Origin: Metasolibacillus meyeri
Lineage (GTDB): Bacteria; Bacillota; Bacilli; Bacillales_A; Planococcaceae
Length of the DNA stretch: 32,934 nt
Direction: 5' to 3'
Assembly (NCBI RefSeq): GCF_003049505.1
Contig: NZ_PYWN01000018.1
Location: forward strand, 1-32,934
Part shown: positions 1-6,417 of the stretch, one piece after another
Layout of the letters: every line of letters starts with the position of its first letter
Position numbering within the stretch: position 1 is the stretch's first letter
The notes under the pieces: model-generated
Databases searched by the model: none
What the model saw: only the letters and a program-made list of their open reading frames with translations
Told to the model about the DNA's origin: nothing
Made by a program: the position numbers and the translations under genes

Positions 1-58
1 TTTTCACTCACTATTTTGAAGTAGGGGTCTTACAGCCTGTTAATACGGGATAAATAAG
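1..58 (+). repeat. Imperfect repeat, copy A (partner at 1245-1310)
   Basis: This stretch resembles 1245-1310: both read TTTCAC, then a C/T-rich stretch, then TTTTGAAGT followed by a G-run and TCTT. It carries no gene. It could be an end of an IS200/IS605-type element or a MITE, but no transposase is visible, so its nature is inference. Confidence 0.35.
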
Positions 59-65
59 ATGGAAA

Positions 66-105
66 GGCAAACGGCAGAAGTATCTCTGACCGTTTGCCTT
101 TTTTT
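66..105 (+). terminator. Rho-independent terminator
   Basis: A perfect 9-bp stem (ggcaaacgg at 66-74, ccgtttgcc at 90-98) is followed by seven T. The T-run is on the plus strand, so it most likely ends a gene lying left of the window. Confidence 0.8.
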
Positions 106-111
106 CTGTTT

Positions 112-145
112 AAATTGTGTGAGAATTGTGTGTGTGCCTGACACT
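112..145 (-). repeat. 34-nt dispersed repeat, copy 1
   Basis: The reverse complement of this stretch matches 24076-24109 at 33 of 34 positions. It lies directly after the stop codon of the small membrane protein gene at 147-302. Its core (GTGCCTGACAC) is an imperfect version of the 11-nt palindrome that is perfect in copy 2. Confidence 0.8.
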
Positions 146-146
146 C

Positions 147-302
147 TTATTCTGGTGCGCGCAAAATAACAATAACGAGCTGAATGAAGAAACCAATGCA
201 AATAATGAGAATAAATAAATACCAATGTAATGGCTGCTCGAAGTAGGCCCCAATTAAAAAGGCTAAAACTGCGCTGAGCAGTATGCTAAATATGCTGCTC
301 AT
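147..302 (-). CDS. Small hydrophobic membrane protein (51 aa)
   Basis: I do not recognise this gene. It begins MSSIFSILLSAVLAFLIGAY and has two hydrophobic stretches separated by a short polar turn (EQPLHW), as in a two-helix membrane hairpin, ending in RAPE. The start at 302 is chosen because gaggtg lies six bases upstream; an ATG two codons earlier sits directly against that site, and a longer in-frame opening upstream looks non-coding. It is divergent from cwlJ, and the 34-nt repeat begins immediately after its stop. A membrane location is likely; no function can be assigned. Confidence 0.5.
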   Translation of the reverse strand: MSSIFSILLSAVLAFLIGAYFEQPLHWYLFILIICIGFFIQLVIVILRAPE

Positions 303-361
303 GTTCATCACCTCTACCTTAGCATGCGCACTTTTATATTCCGCAATACAGGCGATTCTAC

Positions 362-390
362 ATATTTTTTTACTAGTTGCTGCATACATT
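362..390 (+). promoter_or_regulatory. Candidate sigma-E (sporulation) promoter for cwlJ-gerQ
   Basis: CATACATT at 383-390 fits the sigma-E -10 consensus CATACAnT, and ATATT at 362-366 fits the -35 core with a 16-nt spacer, about one base longer than usual. In B. subtilis, cwlJ and gerQ are sigma-E dependent. Transcription would start near 397, directly before the ribosome binding site at 397-405. Confidence 0.45.
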
Positions 391-413
391 AGTTTCAAAA
401 GGGGGTTTGTTGT

Positions 414-833
414 ATCGCTGTTGTTCCAACGACTACGGCACAAACAGCTTTACTTGCTCGCTTGATGCGGGCAGAGGCTGAAGGAGACGGTGAATTAGGG
501 ATGTTAATGGTTGGTAATGTAGGCGTTAATCGAGTAAGAGCAGATTGCTTAGATTTTCCTGATATTCGAACGTTAGAGGATATGGTTTTTCAACGTCCAG
601 GTGGCTTTGAGGCGACAACTAAAAGCTACTTTTATCAGCGAGCAAGGCCGATGGATATTCGTTTAGCTGAACGTGTAATTCGAGGGGAAAGATTCCATCC
701 TGCTACGCGCTCACTATGGTTTTTTATGCCAAGCGGAGATTGCCCAGCTCAATGGTATGGTCAGTGGAATACAGGACGCTTTAAATCACATTGCTTTTTT
801 GCTCCAACGGAAAGCGAATGTCAAACTATTTAA
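414..833 (+). CDS. cwlJ: Cell wall hydrolase CwlJ (SleB/CwlJ family), apparent ATC start
   Basis: CwlJ is a spore-cortex lytic enzyme that acts in germination and needs GerQ for its localisation and function in the spore coat. Family motifs are clear: RAEAEGDG, VGNVGVNR, YFYQRARP, PSGDCPAQWY and a C-terminal RFKSHCFF. The first ATG (465) would cut off the N-terminus. From 414 the frame reads IAVVPTTTAQTALLARLMR, which aligns position by position with the B. subtilis CwlJ N-terminus (MAVVRATSADVDLMARLLR), so the initiating Met corresponds to ATC at 414. AAAGGGGG (397-405) lies eight bases before it, ideal spacing, whereas a TTG at 462 has no ribosome binding site. Either initiation is at ATC, or the start was mutated and the gene is impaired, or there is a base error. 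gerQ follows 17 nt downstream. Family identity is very sure; the start is not. Confidence 0.85.
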   Translation: MAVVPTTTAQTALLARLMRAEAEGDGELGMLMVGNVGVNRVRADCLDFPDIRTLEDMVFQRPGGFEATTKSYFYQRARPMDIRLAERVIRGERFHPATRSLWFFMPSGDCPAQWYGQWNTGRFKSHCFFAPTESECQTI

Positions 834-850
834 AATGAAAGGATGTTCTT

Positions 851-1150
851 TTGACTTATTATTGGACACCACCTACGCAACAAATGCCGTCACCGCCTAG
901 ACGAGAGGAATCTTATATCGAAAATATTTTAAGACTAAATCGCGGGAAGCCGGGTGTGTTCTATTTTTCATTTGATAACGCTGTAAATGGACAAAACACA
1001 AAAGCGGTTCGCGGGGTTGTGGAGGCAGCAGGGCGCGATCATGCCATTATACGGGAATTGAAAACGGACCACCGCTTCCTCTTTCCGATGATTTATTTTG
1101 ATTATGCAGAATTTGATGAGGAATTAGCTTATTTTACACAAACGCCATAA
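851..1150 (+). CDS. gerQ: Spore coat protein GerQ (short form)
   Basis: GerQ is an inner coat protein needed for CwlJ to assemble into the spore; in B. subtilis it is crosslinked by the transglutaminase Tgl. The conserved C-terminal domain is present: EESYIENILRLNRGK, then VRGVVEAAGRDHAII and IYFDYAEFDEELAYF. The start is TTG at 851 with aaagga about eight bases upstream. At 99 aa it is far shorter than the ~180-aa B. subtilis protein: the long N-terminal Gln-rich region is reduced to about 16 residues, and the lysines near the N-terminus that serve as crosslinking sites there are absent. It lies 17 nt after cwlJ and is probably cotranscribed with it. Confidence 0.9.
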   Translation: MTYYWTPPTQQMPSPPRREESYIENILRLNRGKPGVFYFSFDNAVNGQNTKAVRGVVEAAGRDHAIIRELKTDHRFLFPMIYFDYAEFDEELAYFTQTP

Positions 1151-1244
1151 GGCTAACTTTCAATCAGTGGAGGTTTCTTCATCCTTCCCGATTGGTAATA
1201 TTGGTACACAAGCATTTGCAGAAAGATAGATATTAAATATTTCG

Positions 1245-1310
1245 CTTTCACCTACTCTTTTGAAGTGGGTTCTTGTATCTGACGCTTAACTTTTCGTACA
1301 CGAATAAAAA
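1245..1310 (+). repeat. Imperfect repeat, copy B (partner at 1-58)
   Basis: This is similar to the sequence at the left edge of the window; the best block is CTCTTTTGAAGTGGG and its flanks. Together the two copies bracket the cwlJ-gerQ block. No terminal hairpins or transposase can be shown, so mobile-element origin is speculative. Confidence 0.3.
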
Positions 1311-1313
1311 TAA

Positions 1314-1360
1314 ATAGCTACTGGAAAGTCAGATTTGCACCTGTCTTTTCCAGTAGCTAT
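1314..1360 (-). terminator. Terminator of the chemoreceptor gene
   Basis: A perfect 14-bp stem (1314-1327 with 1347-1360) with a 19-nt loop lies directly after the mcp stop codon. On the minus strand it is followed by a T-rich stretch. Confidence 0.8.
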
Positions 1361-1362
1361 CC

Positions 1363-3048
1363 TTATACACGGAACTTTTGTATTTCCAACTGTAGCTGTT
1401 GTGCATTTTCGCTTAAGCTTATTGCAACGTCACTTACTTGCTCCATCGTTGCTGATTGCTCCTCCATTGCAGCCGCAATCATTTCAATATCTGTAGCTGA
1501 TTCCGTTGTGCCTGATGCAATGTCATTGACGGATGCAGATACTTGCTCAGCACTTGCAGATAATTGCTGAGATGTGGCAGAAATTTCTTCAATTTGCGTC
1601 GTCATCTCTTCAATTGCCCCTCCAATTGCTTGGAATGCCTCGCCCGCTTCTCCCATAATACGCACACCATCTTTTACTGATAGTAAGGAATTATTCACAG
1701 CTTTCTCTACACTTTCTGTATCTATTTGAATCTCTGTTGTTAATGTGACAATTTTATTTGCTGAGTTTTTCGATTGCTCAGCAAGTTTACGTACTTCATC
1801 TGCTACGACAGCAAAACCTTTGCCATGCTCCCCTGCACGCGCTGCTTCAATAGCTGCATTCAGCGCTAATAAATTCGTTTGCTCTGTAATCTCTGTGATT
1901 ACCTTGGTCATATCACTAATTTCTTCTGTTTGCTGTGCTAGCTTTTGAACAAGTTCATTTACTTGAACAGTTGAATCATTAATTGTTTCTATTTGCTCCT
2001 TTGCATGCTGAATAATCGTGCCACCATTATCAGCTGTCGAGCGAGCAGTTTCTGAGTTCGAATGCAATGTTTGTGCAAATTCTGCAATTCTTTGCACACC
2101 AACTGCGGTTTCTTCCATCGCGCGTGCACTCTCGTTTGCTGCATTTGCAGCCTCCTGTGTACTTGTGGAAGTGTTTGATACTCGTAGCGTCACATCAGTC
2201 GAAGTAGCGGTTACTTGTTCAGTGCTTGCGGATAGTTCCTCTGCTGCTGCACTTAATTGCTCTGCATTTGATTGGACATTGCCAATTAAACTTTTCAAAC
2301 TATCTTTCATCGTATTAAACGCCATAGCAAGCTGACCAATCTCATCCTTCGTTTCGACCTGCATATTTGGCTCTGTTAAATCGCCCGTTGCAATCACATT
2401 TGTCGATTTCGTAATGCGTATTAATGGCAATATAATTGAACGTCGCGTGTAAATGATTGCAAGAATACTAACAATAATAATAACTACTAACGCTACAATC
2501 GCTATTATTTTTGATATGTTAATTGCTGTATCTGATGCACTAATTGCTTTTTCTAACTGGTCCTCTTGAAAGGCTAAAATCTCCCCTGAGAAAGCTGTAA
2601 TATCTTTATTTGCCTGCTGCAAATCATTGATAACTAAATGTAATGCGCGGTCTGTATCCCCTTGACGAATCACCTCTAAGTACTGCTCTGCAACTCGATT
2701 AAACGCATCTACAGCCCCTGAAAGCTTTGCATAATATTCCTCCATTTGTGCAGAAATAATTAATCCATCTAAGCGTTGCATTTCTTCATTAAGAAGCGTA
2801 TTAAATTGCACAAAATTATCGTCATTTGTTTGTGTATATTCAATAACAAGTGCTCGTGCGAATAACCCTTGCGATGCACCTGCCAGCCTAATTTGGTCAA
2901 CGGAGCGCACCGTTGCCATTCGAACATCTAATGCTTCATCTACTTTTTGTTCGATATTTCTTAAATTAAAAAAGCTAAGAATAGTAGAAGCTACTAGCAA
3001 TACAATAATCGTAAAAAACACTAGATTTAATTTTTTCCCTATACTCAT
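1363..3048 (-). CDS. Methyl-accepting chemotaxis protein
   Basis: A transmembrane chemoreceptor that would signal to the CheA/CheW complex. From the chosen start, the first membrane helix spans about residues 8-28, a periplasmic-side helical-bundle sensor about 30-178, a second helix about 180-200, a HAMP linker about 203-255 and the coiled-coil signalling domain from there to the end. The highly conserved hairpin tip is visible ([20 protein letters not shown], then [18 protein letters not shown]). Length (561 aa) is typical. Two adjacent ATGs follow the strong site ggagg; the second is used because of its eight-base spacing, the other being at 3051. The sensor resembles four-helix-bundle ligand-binding domains, but the ligand cannot be named. 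It stands alone between two terminators. Confidence 0.92.
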   Translation of the reverse strand: MSIGKKLNLVFFTIIVLLVASTILSFFNLRNIEQKVDEALDVRMATVRSVDQIRLAGASQGLFARALVIEYTQTNDDNFVQFNTLLNEEMQRLDGLIISAQMEEYYAKLSGAVDAFNRVAEQYLEVIRQGDTDRALHLVINDLQQANKDITAFSGEILAFQEDQLEKAISASDTAINISKIIAIVALVVIIIVSILAIIYTRRSIILPLIRITKSTNVIATGDLTEPNMQVETKDEIGQLAMAFNTMKDSLKSLIGNVQSNAEQLSAAAEELSASTEQVTATSTDVTLRVSNTSTSTQEAANAANESARAMEETAVGVQRIAEFAQTLHSNSETARSTADNGGTIIQHAKEQIETINDSTVQVNELVQKLAQQTEEISDMTKVITEITEQTNLLALNAAIEAARAGEHGKGFAVVADEVRKLAEQSKNSANKIVTLTTEIQIDTESVEKAVNNSLLSVKDGVRIMGEAGEAFQAIGGAIEEMTTQIEEISATSQQLSASAEQVSASVNDIASGTTESATDIEMIAAAMEEQSATMEQVSDVAISLSENAQQLQLEIQKFRV

Positions 3049-3145
3049 CATCGTTTCCTCCATTTTAATGTGGATTGTACTTGCTATGTATGAAAACAGT
3101 TGGTGCACTTCAAAATGAATTTTTTTCCATCTATATTTAAAAAAT

Positions 3146-3171
3146 AAAGCAGTATATTATTTTACTGCTTT
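3146..3171 (-). terminator. Terminator of the ung-ywdI-ywdK operon
   Basis: A 9-bp perfect stem (aaagcagta at 3146-3154, tactgcttt at 3163-3171) is followed on the minus strand by a T-rich run. It separates ywdK from the chemoreceptor gene. Confidence 0.65.
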
Positions 3172-3266
3172 TGTCCGCTTTAAATATACCATGTTTTCAG
3201 AATATTTTAACATAGGAAAAAGTGAAAAGCTGCGCAAAATGAATATATTTTGAACAGCTCGCCTCA

Positions 3267-3644
3267 TTATGCTTTTTTTAAAGTTGTGATTATAATAAGC
3301 ACCCATGATGTTAAAAATAGAACGCCACCGATTGGTGTAATTGCGCCTAAAAAACCGATGCCTGTTACTGCTAAAATGAATAAGCTACCTGAGAAAAAGA
3401 GGATGCCTAAATTCAAGCATATTGCCGCAATTTTTAATTGCTTTACTTCACCAAATATTTTTGTGCTCATTAAAATACCAACTAAAATTAATGCGCTCGC
3501 ATGGAACATTTGATATTGTACCGCAGTATCCCAAATGCCTGTACTATAGTCATCTAGTATACCTTTTAAGGCATGTGCACCAAACGCGCCAAGTGCAACA
3601 GCTAAAAAGCCGTGGATTGCCCCTGAAATAATAGAACCTTTCAT
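3267..3644 (-). CDS. ywdK: DUF423 family membrane protein YwdK
   Basis: A 125-aa integral membrane protein of the DUF423 family, function unknown. The family signature is clear near the N-terminus: GAIHGFLAVALGAFGAHALK, then WDTAVQYQMFHASALI. Four hydrophobic helices fill almost the whole length, and the protein ends in lysines. The start MKGS is chosen because ggagg lies about nine bases upstream; an in-frame ATG 15 codons earlier has no site. In B. subtilis ywdK lies close to ywdI, ung and gerQ, so the local gene order is conserved. It is the last gene of the minus-strand group beginning with ung. Confidence 0.85.
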   Translation of the reverse strand: MKGSIISGAIHGFLAVALGAFGAHALKGILDDYSTGIWDTAVQYQMFHASALILVGILMSTKIFGEVKQLKIAAICLNLGILFFSGSLFILAVTGIGFLGAITPIGGVLFLTSWVLIIITTLKKA

Positions 3645-3663
3645 TCCTGAATTCCTCCGTCTG

Positions 3664-3912
3664 TTAAAAGTCAAAAAGTGAATCGCCATTTGCTCCGTTT
3701 TCTTGTAACGGTATTGCTTGTGTTTGTAATTGTGGTGTTGATAATTGCGGTATCGCTGTTGCCATTTGTGGCTTGCCCTGTGTCGTCAACACAACATCAC
3801 ATAGCGCACGCACTGCTGACAATTGCTCACGCATCTCCTGCTCATTCGCTGCATTTTTTGCTTGAATCACATGCTGCTCTAGCTGCTTCAATAATACGTC
3901 ATATGAAATCAT
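3664..3912 (-). CDS. ywdI: YwdI family small protein (DUF5327)
   Basis: An 82-aa soluble protein resembling B. subtilis YwdI. The N-terminal half is helical and heptad-like (VLLKQLEQHVIQAKNAANEQ), followed by the conserved-looking segment REQLSAVRALCDVVL; the C-terminal half is a low-complexity Gln/Pro/Thr tail ending in SLFDF. Function is unknown. Its ATG overlaps the stop of the upstream 57-aa gene by four bases (ATGA), showing translational coupling, and gaggg lies about seven bases upstream. Placed between ung and ywdK as in B. subtilis. Confidence 0.7.
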   Translation of the reverse strand: MISYDVLLKQLEQHVIQAKNAANEQEMREQLSAVRALCDVVLTTQGKPQMATAIPQLSTPQLQTQAIPLQENGANGDSLFDF

Positions 3913-4082
3913 CGCTTTCCCTCCTGCTTTGGTGCATATTTCAAACATTCCATTCCAGAGGATTGCCTCACAACAGTTGAAGGAATTTGCTTCGTTTTAA
4001 AGCCATATGCCGTACAGGCTCTCGGATTTGCAAGCTCCCATGTGACACGAAAATAGCGACACTTAAAACAGTTGACCGCCAT
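3909..4082 (-). CDS. Small cysteine-containing protein beside ung (57 aa)
   Basis: It begins MAVNCFKCRYFRVTWELANP and has four cysteines (CFKC, then CTAY and MECL), so a small metal-binding fold is possible. Similar short proteins beside uracil-DNA glycosylase genes occur in Firmicutes, often annotated simply as hypothetical, but I cannot name a function. The start at 4082 follows aaaggagg with correct spacing; an upstream in-frame extension lacks coding character. Its stop overlaps the ywdI start as ATGA, and ung is about 115 bases upstream, so it is likely in the same transcript. Confidence 0.75.
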   Translation of the reverse strand: MAVNCFKCRYFRVTWELANPRACTAYGFKTKQIPSTVVRQSSGMECLKYAPKQEGKR

Positions 4083-4113
4083 AATACTCCTCCTTTTCTC
4101 AATTACGCCGAGG

Positions 4114-4197
4114 TTAACCCACATCCAGATTTTTTCGAGCGAGCTCTTTGCGAAAAGAGACCTCCTCTTCAAAATCTGTGACATCCTCCTGCTTCAT
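4114..4197 (-). CDS. Possible 27-aa leader-like mini-ORF coupled to ung
   Basis: An ATG overlapping the ung stop codon (TGATG) opens a 27-codon frame beginning [20 protein letters not shown] and ending at TAA. The peptide is highly charged and its codon use looks like the neighbours. It fills most of the gap between ung and the next gene. There is no independent ribosome binding site other than what coupling would supply, and nothing similar is recognised, so this is only a candidate. Confidence 0.3.
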   Translation of the reverse strand: MKQEDVTDFEEEVSFRKELARKNLDVG

Positions 4198-4877
4198 CAA
4201 GATAAATTCCAATCAATCGGCGTTTTGCCCCATGCCTCTAACTGTGCATTGACTTGAGAATATGGCTTACTTCCAAAGAAGCCTCGATGTGCACTCAATG
4301 GGCTTGGGTGGGGAGCTTGTAAAATAATATGTGCTGTCTGACTACGCTTAATAATTGGCGCTTTCGATTGTGCTGGTCTTCCCCATAAAATAAAAATAAT
4401 GGGCTCCTCACGCTCTGCTAGCTTCGTAATGACAGCATCTGTAAACTGCTCCCAACCTCTATCTTTATGTGAATGTGCTTGTCCTGCTCGCACAGTTAAT
4501 ACCGTGTTTAATAATAATACACCCTGTTCTGCCCATTTCATTAAATAGCCATGATTAGGCATAGGAATACCTAAATCATCTCGTAGCTCCTGTAACATGT
4601 TGCGCAAACTTGGCGGCTGCGGAATACCTGGCTGGACCGAAAAGCTCATCCCATGTGCTTGATTTGGTCCATGATATGGATCTTGCCCTAAAATAACAAC
4701 CTTCACATCTTGATAGCTCGTCGCATGGAAGGCATTCATCACATCTTCCTGCTTCGGATAAATTGTTGTAGTGCTATATTCTTTTGCAATAAATGAACGT
4801 AACTCATTAAAATATGGCTTTCCTAATTCCTCGCCGATAACTTGTTGCCAATCGTTGTTAAATGCTTGCTTTACCAT
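4197..4877 (-). CDS. ung: Uracil-DNA glycosylase
   Basis: Family 1 UDG, which removes uracil from DNA at the start of base excision repair in the cytoplasm. The catalytic water-activating loop GQDPYHGP is at residues 65-72 (Asp66), and the DNA-intercalation/catalytic His motif [13 protein letters not shown] is near the C-terminus. Length (226 aa) is normal for the family. The start is the ATG at 4877, eight bases from ggaggtg; a GTG nine bases upstream lies inside that ribosome binding site and is unlikely. It heads the minus-strand group ung, 57-aa protein, ywdI, ywdK. The divergent pdxK lies on the other side, as in B. subtilis where these genes are also near each other. Confidence 0.97.
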   Translation of the reverse strand: MVKQAFNNDWQQVIGEELGKPYFNELRSFIAKEYSTTTIYPKQEDVMNAFHATSYQDVKVVILGQDPYHGPNQAHGMSFSVQPGIPQPPSLRNMLQELRDDLGIPMPNHGYLMKWAEQGVLLLNTVLTVRAGQAHSHKDRGWEQFTDAVITKLAEREEPIIFILWGRPAQSKAPIIKRSQTAHIILQAPHPSPLSAHRGFFGSKPYSQVNAQLEAWGKTPIDWNLS

Positions 4878-4942
4878 TAAACTCACCTCCCAATTAGTAT
4901 ACTACAAGTTTATACGAGAGCTGACATCAAAGAAAAAACAAT

Positions 4943-4968
4943 TTCTGACTATTTTTACGAAGTCAGAA
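4943..4968. promoter_or_regulatory. Inverted repeat between ung and pdxK
   Basis: TTCTGAC (4943-4949) and GTCAGAA (4962-4968) form a perfect 7-bp inverted repeat with a 12-nt spacer in the 136-nt divergent region. No T-run follows, so an operator or a weak hairpin is more likely than a terminator. The binding factor is unknown. Confidence 0.35.
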
Positions 4969-5013
4969 TAACTGTATAGTTGTATATAAACAAATTTAAA
5001 GGAGTTCTTCATC

Positions 5014-5844
5014 ATGACATTAAAAAAGACATTAACAATTGCTGGTTCTGATACATCTGCTGGCGCTGGTATGCAAGCCGACTTAAAAGCATTTCAGGAG
5101 CATGGTACATACGGTATGGTCGCATTAACAGTCGTTGTAACGATGGACCCAAACGGTTGGCATCATCAAGTAACACCACTACCAACTGACTTATTACAGA
5201 AGCAAATTAATACAGCTTTATCTACAAAAGTAGATGCAATTAAAACTGGTATGCTATCAACAGAGGAAATTATTAAAATTGCGAGCGATGCGATTCAAAA
5301 ATCGGGTACAAACATTGTCGTAATTGATCCTGTGATGGTATGCAAAGGCGAAGATGAAGTATTAAACCCTGGCAATACAACAGCAATGATTGAATATTTA
5401 CTACCACACGCAACAGTTGTTACACCAAACCTTTTCGAAGCAGGCCAACTTGCTGGAACAGGTACGCCAAAAACAATTGAGGAAATGAAAGTAGCTGCTG
5501 CTAAAATCCATGAGCTTGGTGCTAAAAATGTTGTTATTAAAGGTGGTAAAGCATTGGCATCAGATAAGGCTGTTGATTTATTCTATAACGGTACTTCATA
5601 CAAACTGCTTGCCTCTGAAAAGGTAGCATCTACTCATAATCACGGCGCAGGCTGTACATTTGCAGCAAGCGTTTGTGCAAACTTGGCAAATGGACTTTCT
5701 GTAGAAGAGTCTGTCATCGAAGCGAAGGAATTCGTTTCTGCCGCAATTGCACATGGCTGGGCGTTAAACGAATATGTTGGACCTGTAATGCATGGCGCTA
5801 AGCCACGCTTTGGTGCACCAGAAGTAACGATTACTGAAATTTAA
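5014..5844 (+). CDS. pdxK: Pyridoxine/pyridoxal kinase, ThiD-like type
   Basis: A ribokinase-fold kinase that phosphorylates pyridoxine-type vitamers in the pyridoxal phosphate salvage pathway; in Bacillus this branch resembles the thiamine enzyme ThiD but acts as PdxK. The sequence shows LTIAGSDTSAGAGMQADLKA at residues 7-26, DPVMVCKGEDEVLNP around 105-119, and the anion-hole motif HNHGAGCTFAA with Cys213. Length is 276 aa, as in the family. The ATG at 5014 is preceded by aaaggag at nine bases. The MVCKGEDEVL segment matches B. subtilis PdxK more than ThiD; activity on the thiamine intermediate cannot be excluded from sequence. Monocistronic, ending at a clear terminator. Confidence 0.92.
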   Translation: MTLKKTLTIAGSDTSAGAGMQADLKAFQEHGTYGMVALTVVVTMDPNGWHHQVTPLPTDLLQKQINTALSTKVDAIKTGMLSTEEIIKIASDAIQKSGTNIVVIDPVMVCKGEDEVLNPGNTTAMIEYLLPHATVVTPNLFEAGQLAGTGTPKTIEEMKVAAAKIHELGAKNVVIKGGKALASDKAVDLFYNGTSYKLLASEKVASTHNHGAGCTFAASVCANLANGLSVEESVIEAKEFVSAAIAHGWALNEYVGPVMHGAKPRFGAPEVTITEI

Positions 5845-5854
5845 TTCATGAAGA

Positions 5855-5887
5855 AGTGTCAGGCAGAAGAAGCCTGGCGCTTTTTTA
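5855..5887 (+). terminator. Terminator of pdxK
   Basis: A 10-bp stem with two G-U pairs (agtgtcaggc at 5855-5864, gcctggcgct at 5872-5881) is followed by a T-run. Its left arm shares AGTGTCAGGCA with the 34-nt dispersed repeat. The first 21-bp array begins inside the T-run. Confidence 0.8.
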
Positions 5888-5969
5888 TTGGCGGTTTCTT
5901 CAATTCTATTGGCGAATTTCGGAATTCTATTGGCGCTTTTCTCAATTCTATTGGCGTTTTGCTATATTT
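5886..5969. repeat. 21-bp tandem array 1 (four units)
   Basis: TATTGGCG begins at 5886, 5907, 5928 and 5949, an exact 21-nt period. The first three units also end in AATTC; the fourth decays after TATTGGCGTTTT. The array starts in the T-run of the pdxK terminator and ends before the yojF promoter region. A frame runs open through it, but without a ribosome binding site. Confidence 0.9.
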
Positions 5970-6054
5970 TTCGTTTTTAAAGACGTCTTCTTTTCATTCT
6001 GAAAAAAATTCTACTATACTATCCTATAGAGAGTTTAGAAAGGAGTTACGATAA

Positions 6055-6405
6055 ATGAAAGAGGTACATATCGAAACACTTCAGGAATTGCTTAATTCTT
6101 TTGCCAACAAAGATGTTTATATTCATTTAGAAACGACAAATGGAGCTTATGCAAGCCATTTTGATACGAATATTTTTAATGCAGGTGCTTTTATTCGCAA
6201 TGTGAAGATTCGTTATGAGCTTGGCAAAATCATCAACGATACCCCACACCGTGTCGGTTTGAAAATGGAGCATGGCTGGGTCTATGCACAAGGTATTACG
6301 CATTATGAGTTAGATGAGCATGGTCGCTTATTAATGGCTGGGCTTGACTATACAGGCAAGCTAGCAATTGCTTTAGAAATTAGCGAAACACCATTTTCTT
6401 ATTAA
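6055..6405 (+). CDS. yojF: YojF family protein (DUF1806)
   Basis: A 116-aa soluble protein of the YojF/DUF1806 family. Recognisable segments are VYIHLETTNGAYA, then AFIRNVKIRYELGKI and HGWVYAQGITHYELD. Its biochemical role is unknown, but it is a constant partner of bshB2, which starts 12 bases downstream here, so a link to bacillithiol or to deacetylase function is inferred from context. The ATG at 6055 follows gaaaggag at good spacing. The 3' end supplies aaggag as the ribosome binding site of the next gene. Confidence 0.85.
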   Translation: MKEVHIETLQELLNSFANKDVYIHLETTNGAYASHFDTNIFNAGAFIRNVKIRYELGKIINDTPHRVGLKMEHGWVYAQGITHYELDEHGRLLMAGLDYTGKLAIALEISETPFSY

Positions 6406-6417
6406 GGAGTGAAAGAA

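Noticed and set aside
283-465. Plus-strand open frame overlapping the small membrane gene and the cwlJ 5' end
   Set aside because: No ribosome binding site, antisense to a better candidate, and it overlaps cwlJ in another frame.
5886-5969. CRISPR array
   Set aside because: The period of 21 is too short, there are no separate repeat and spacer blocks, and no cas genes are in the window.
5848-6054. Open frame through array 1 giving a seven-residue repeat peptide (NSIG motif)
   Set aside because: A 21-nt period always yields a heptapeptide repeat in open frames; the ATG lies between the pdxK stop and its terminator hairpin and has no ribosome binding site.
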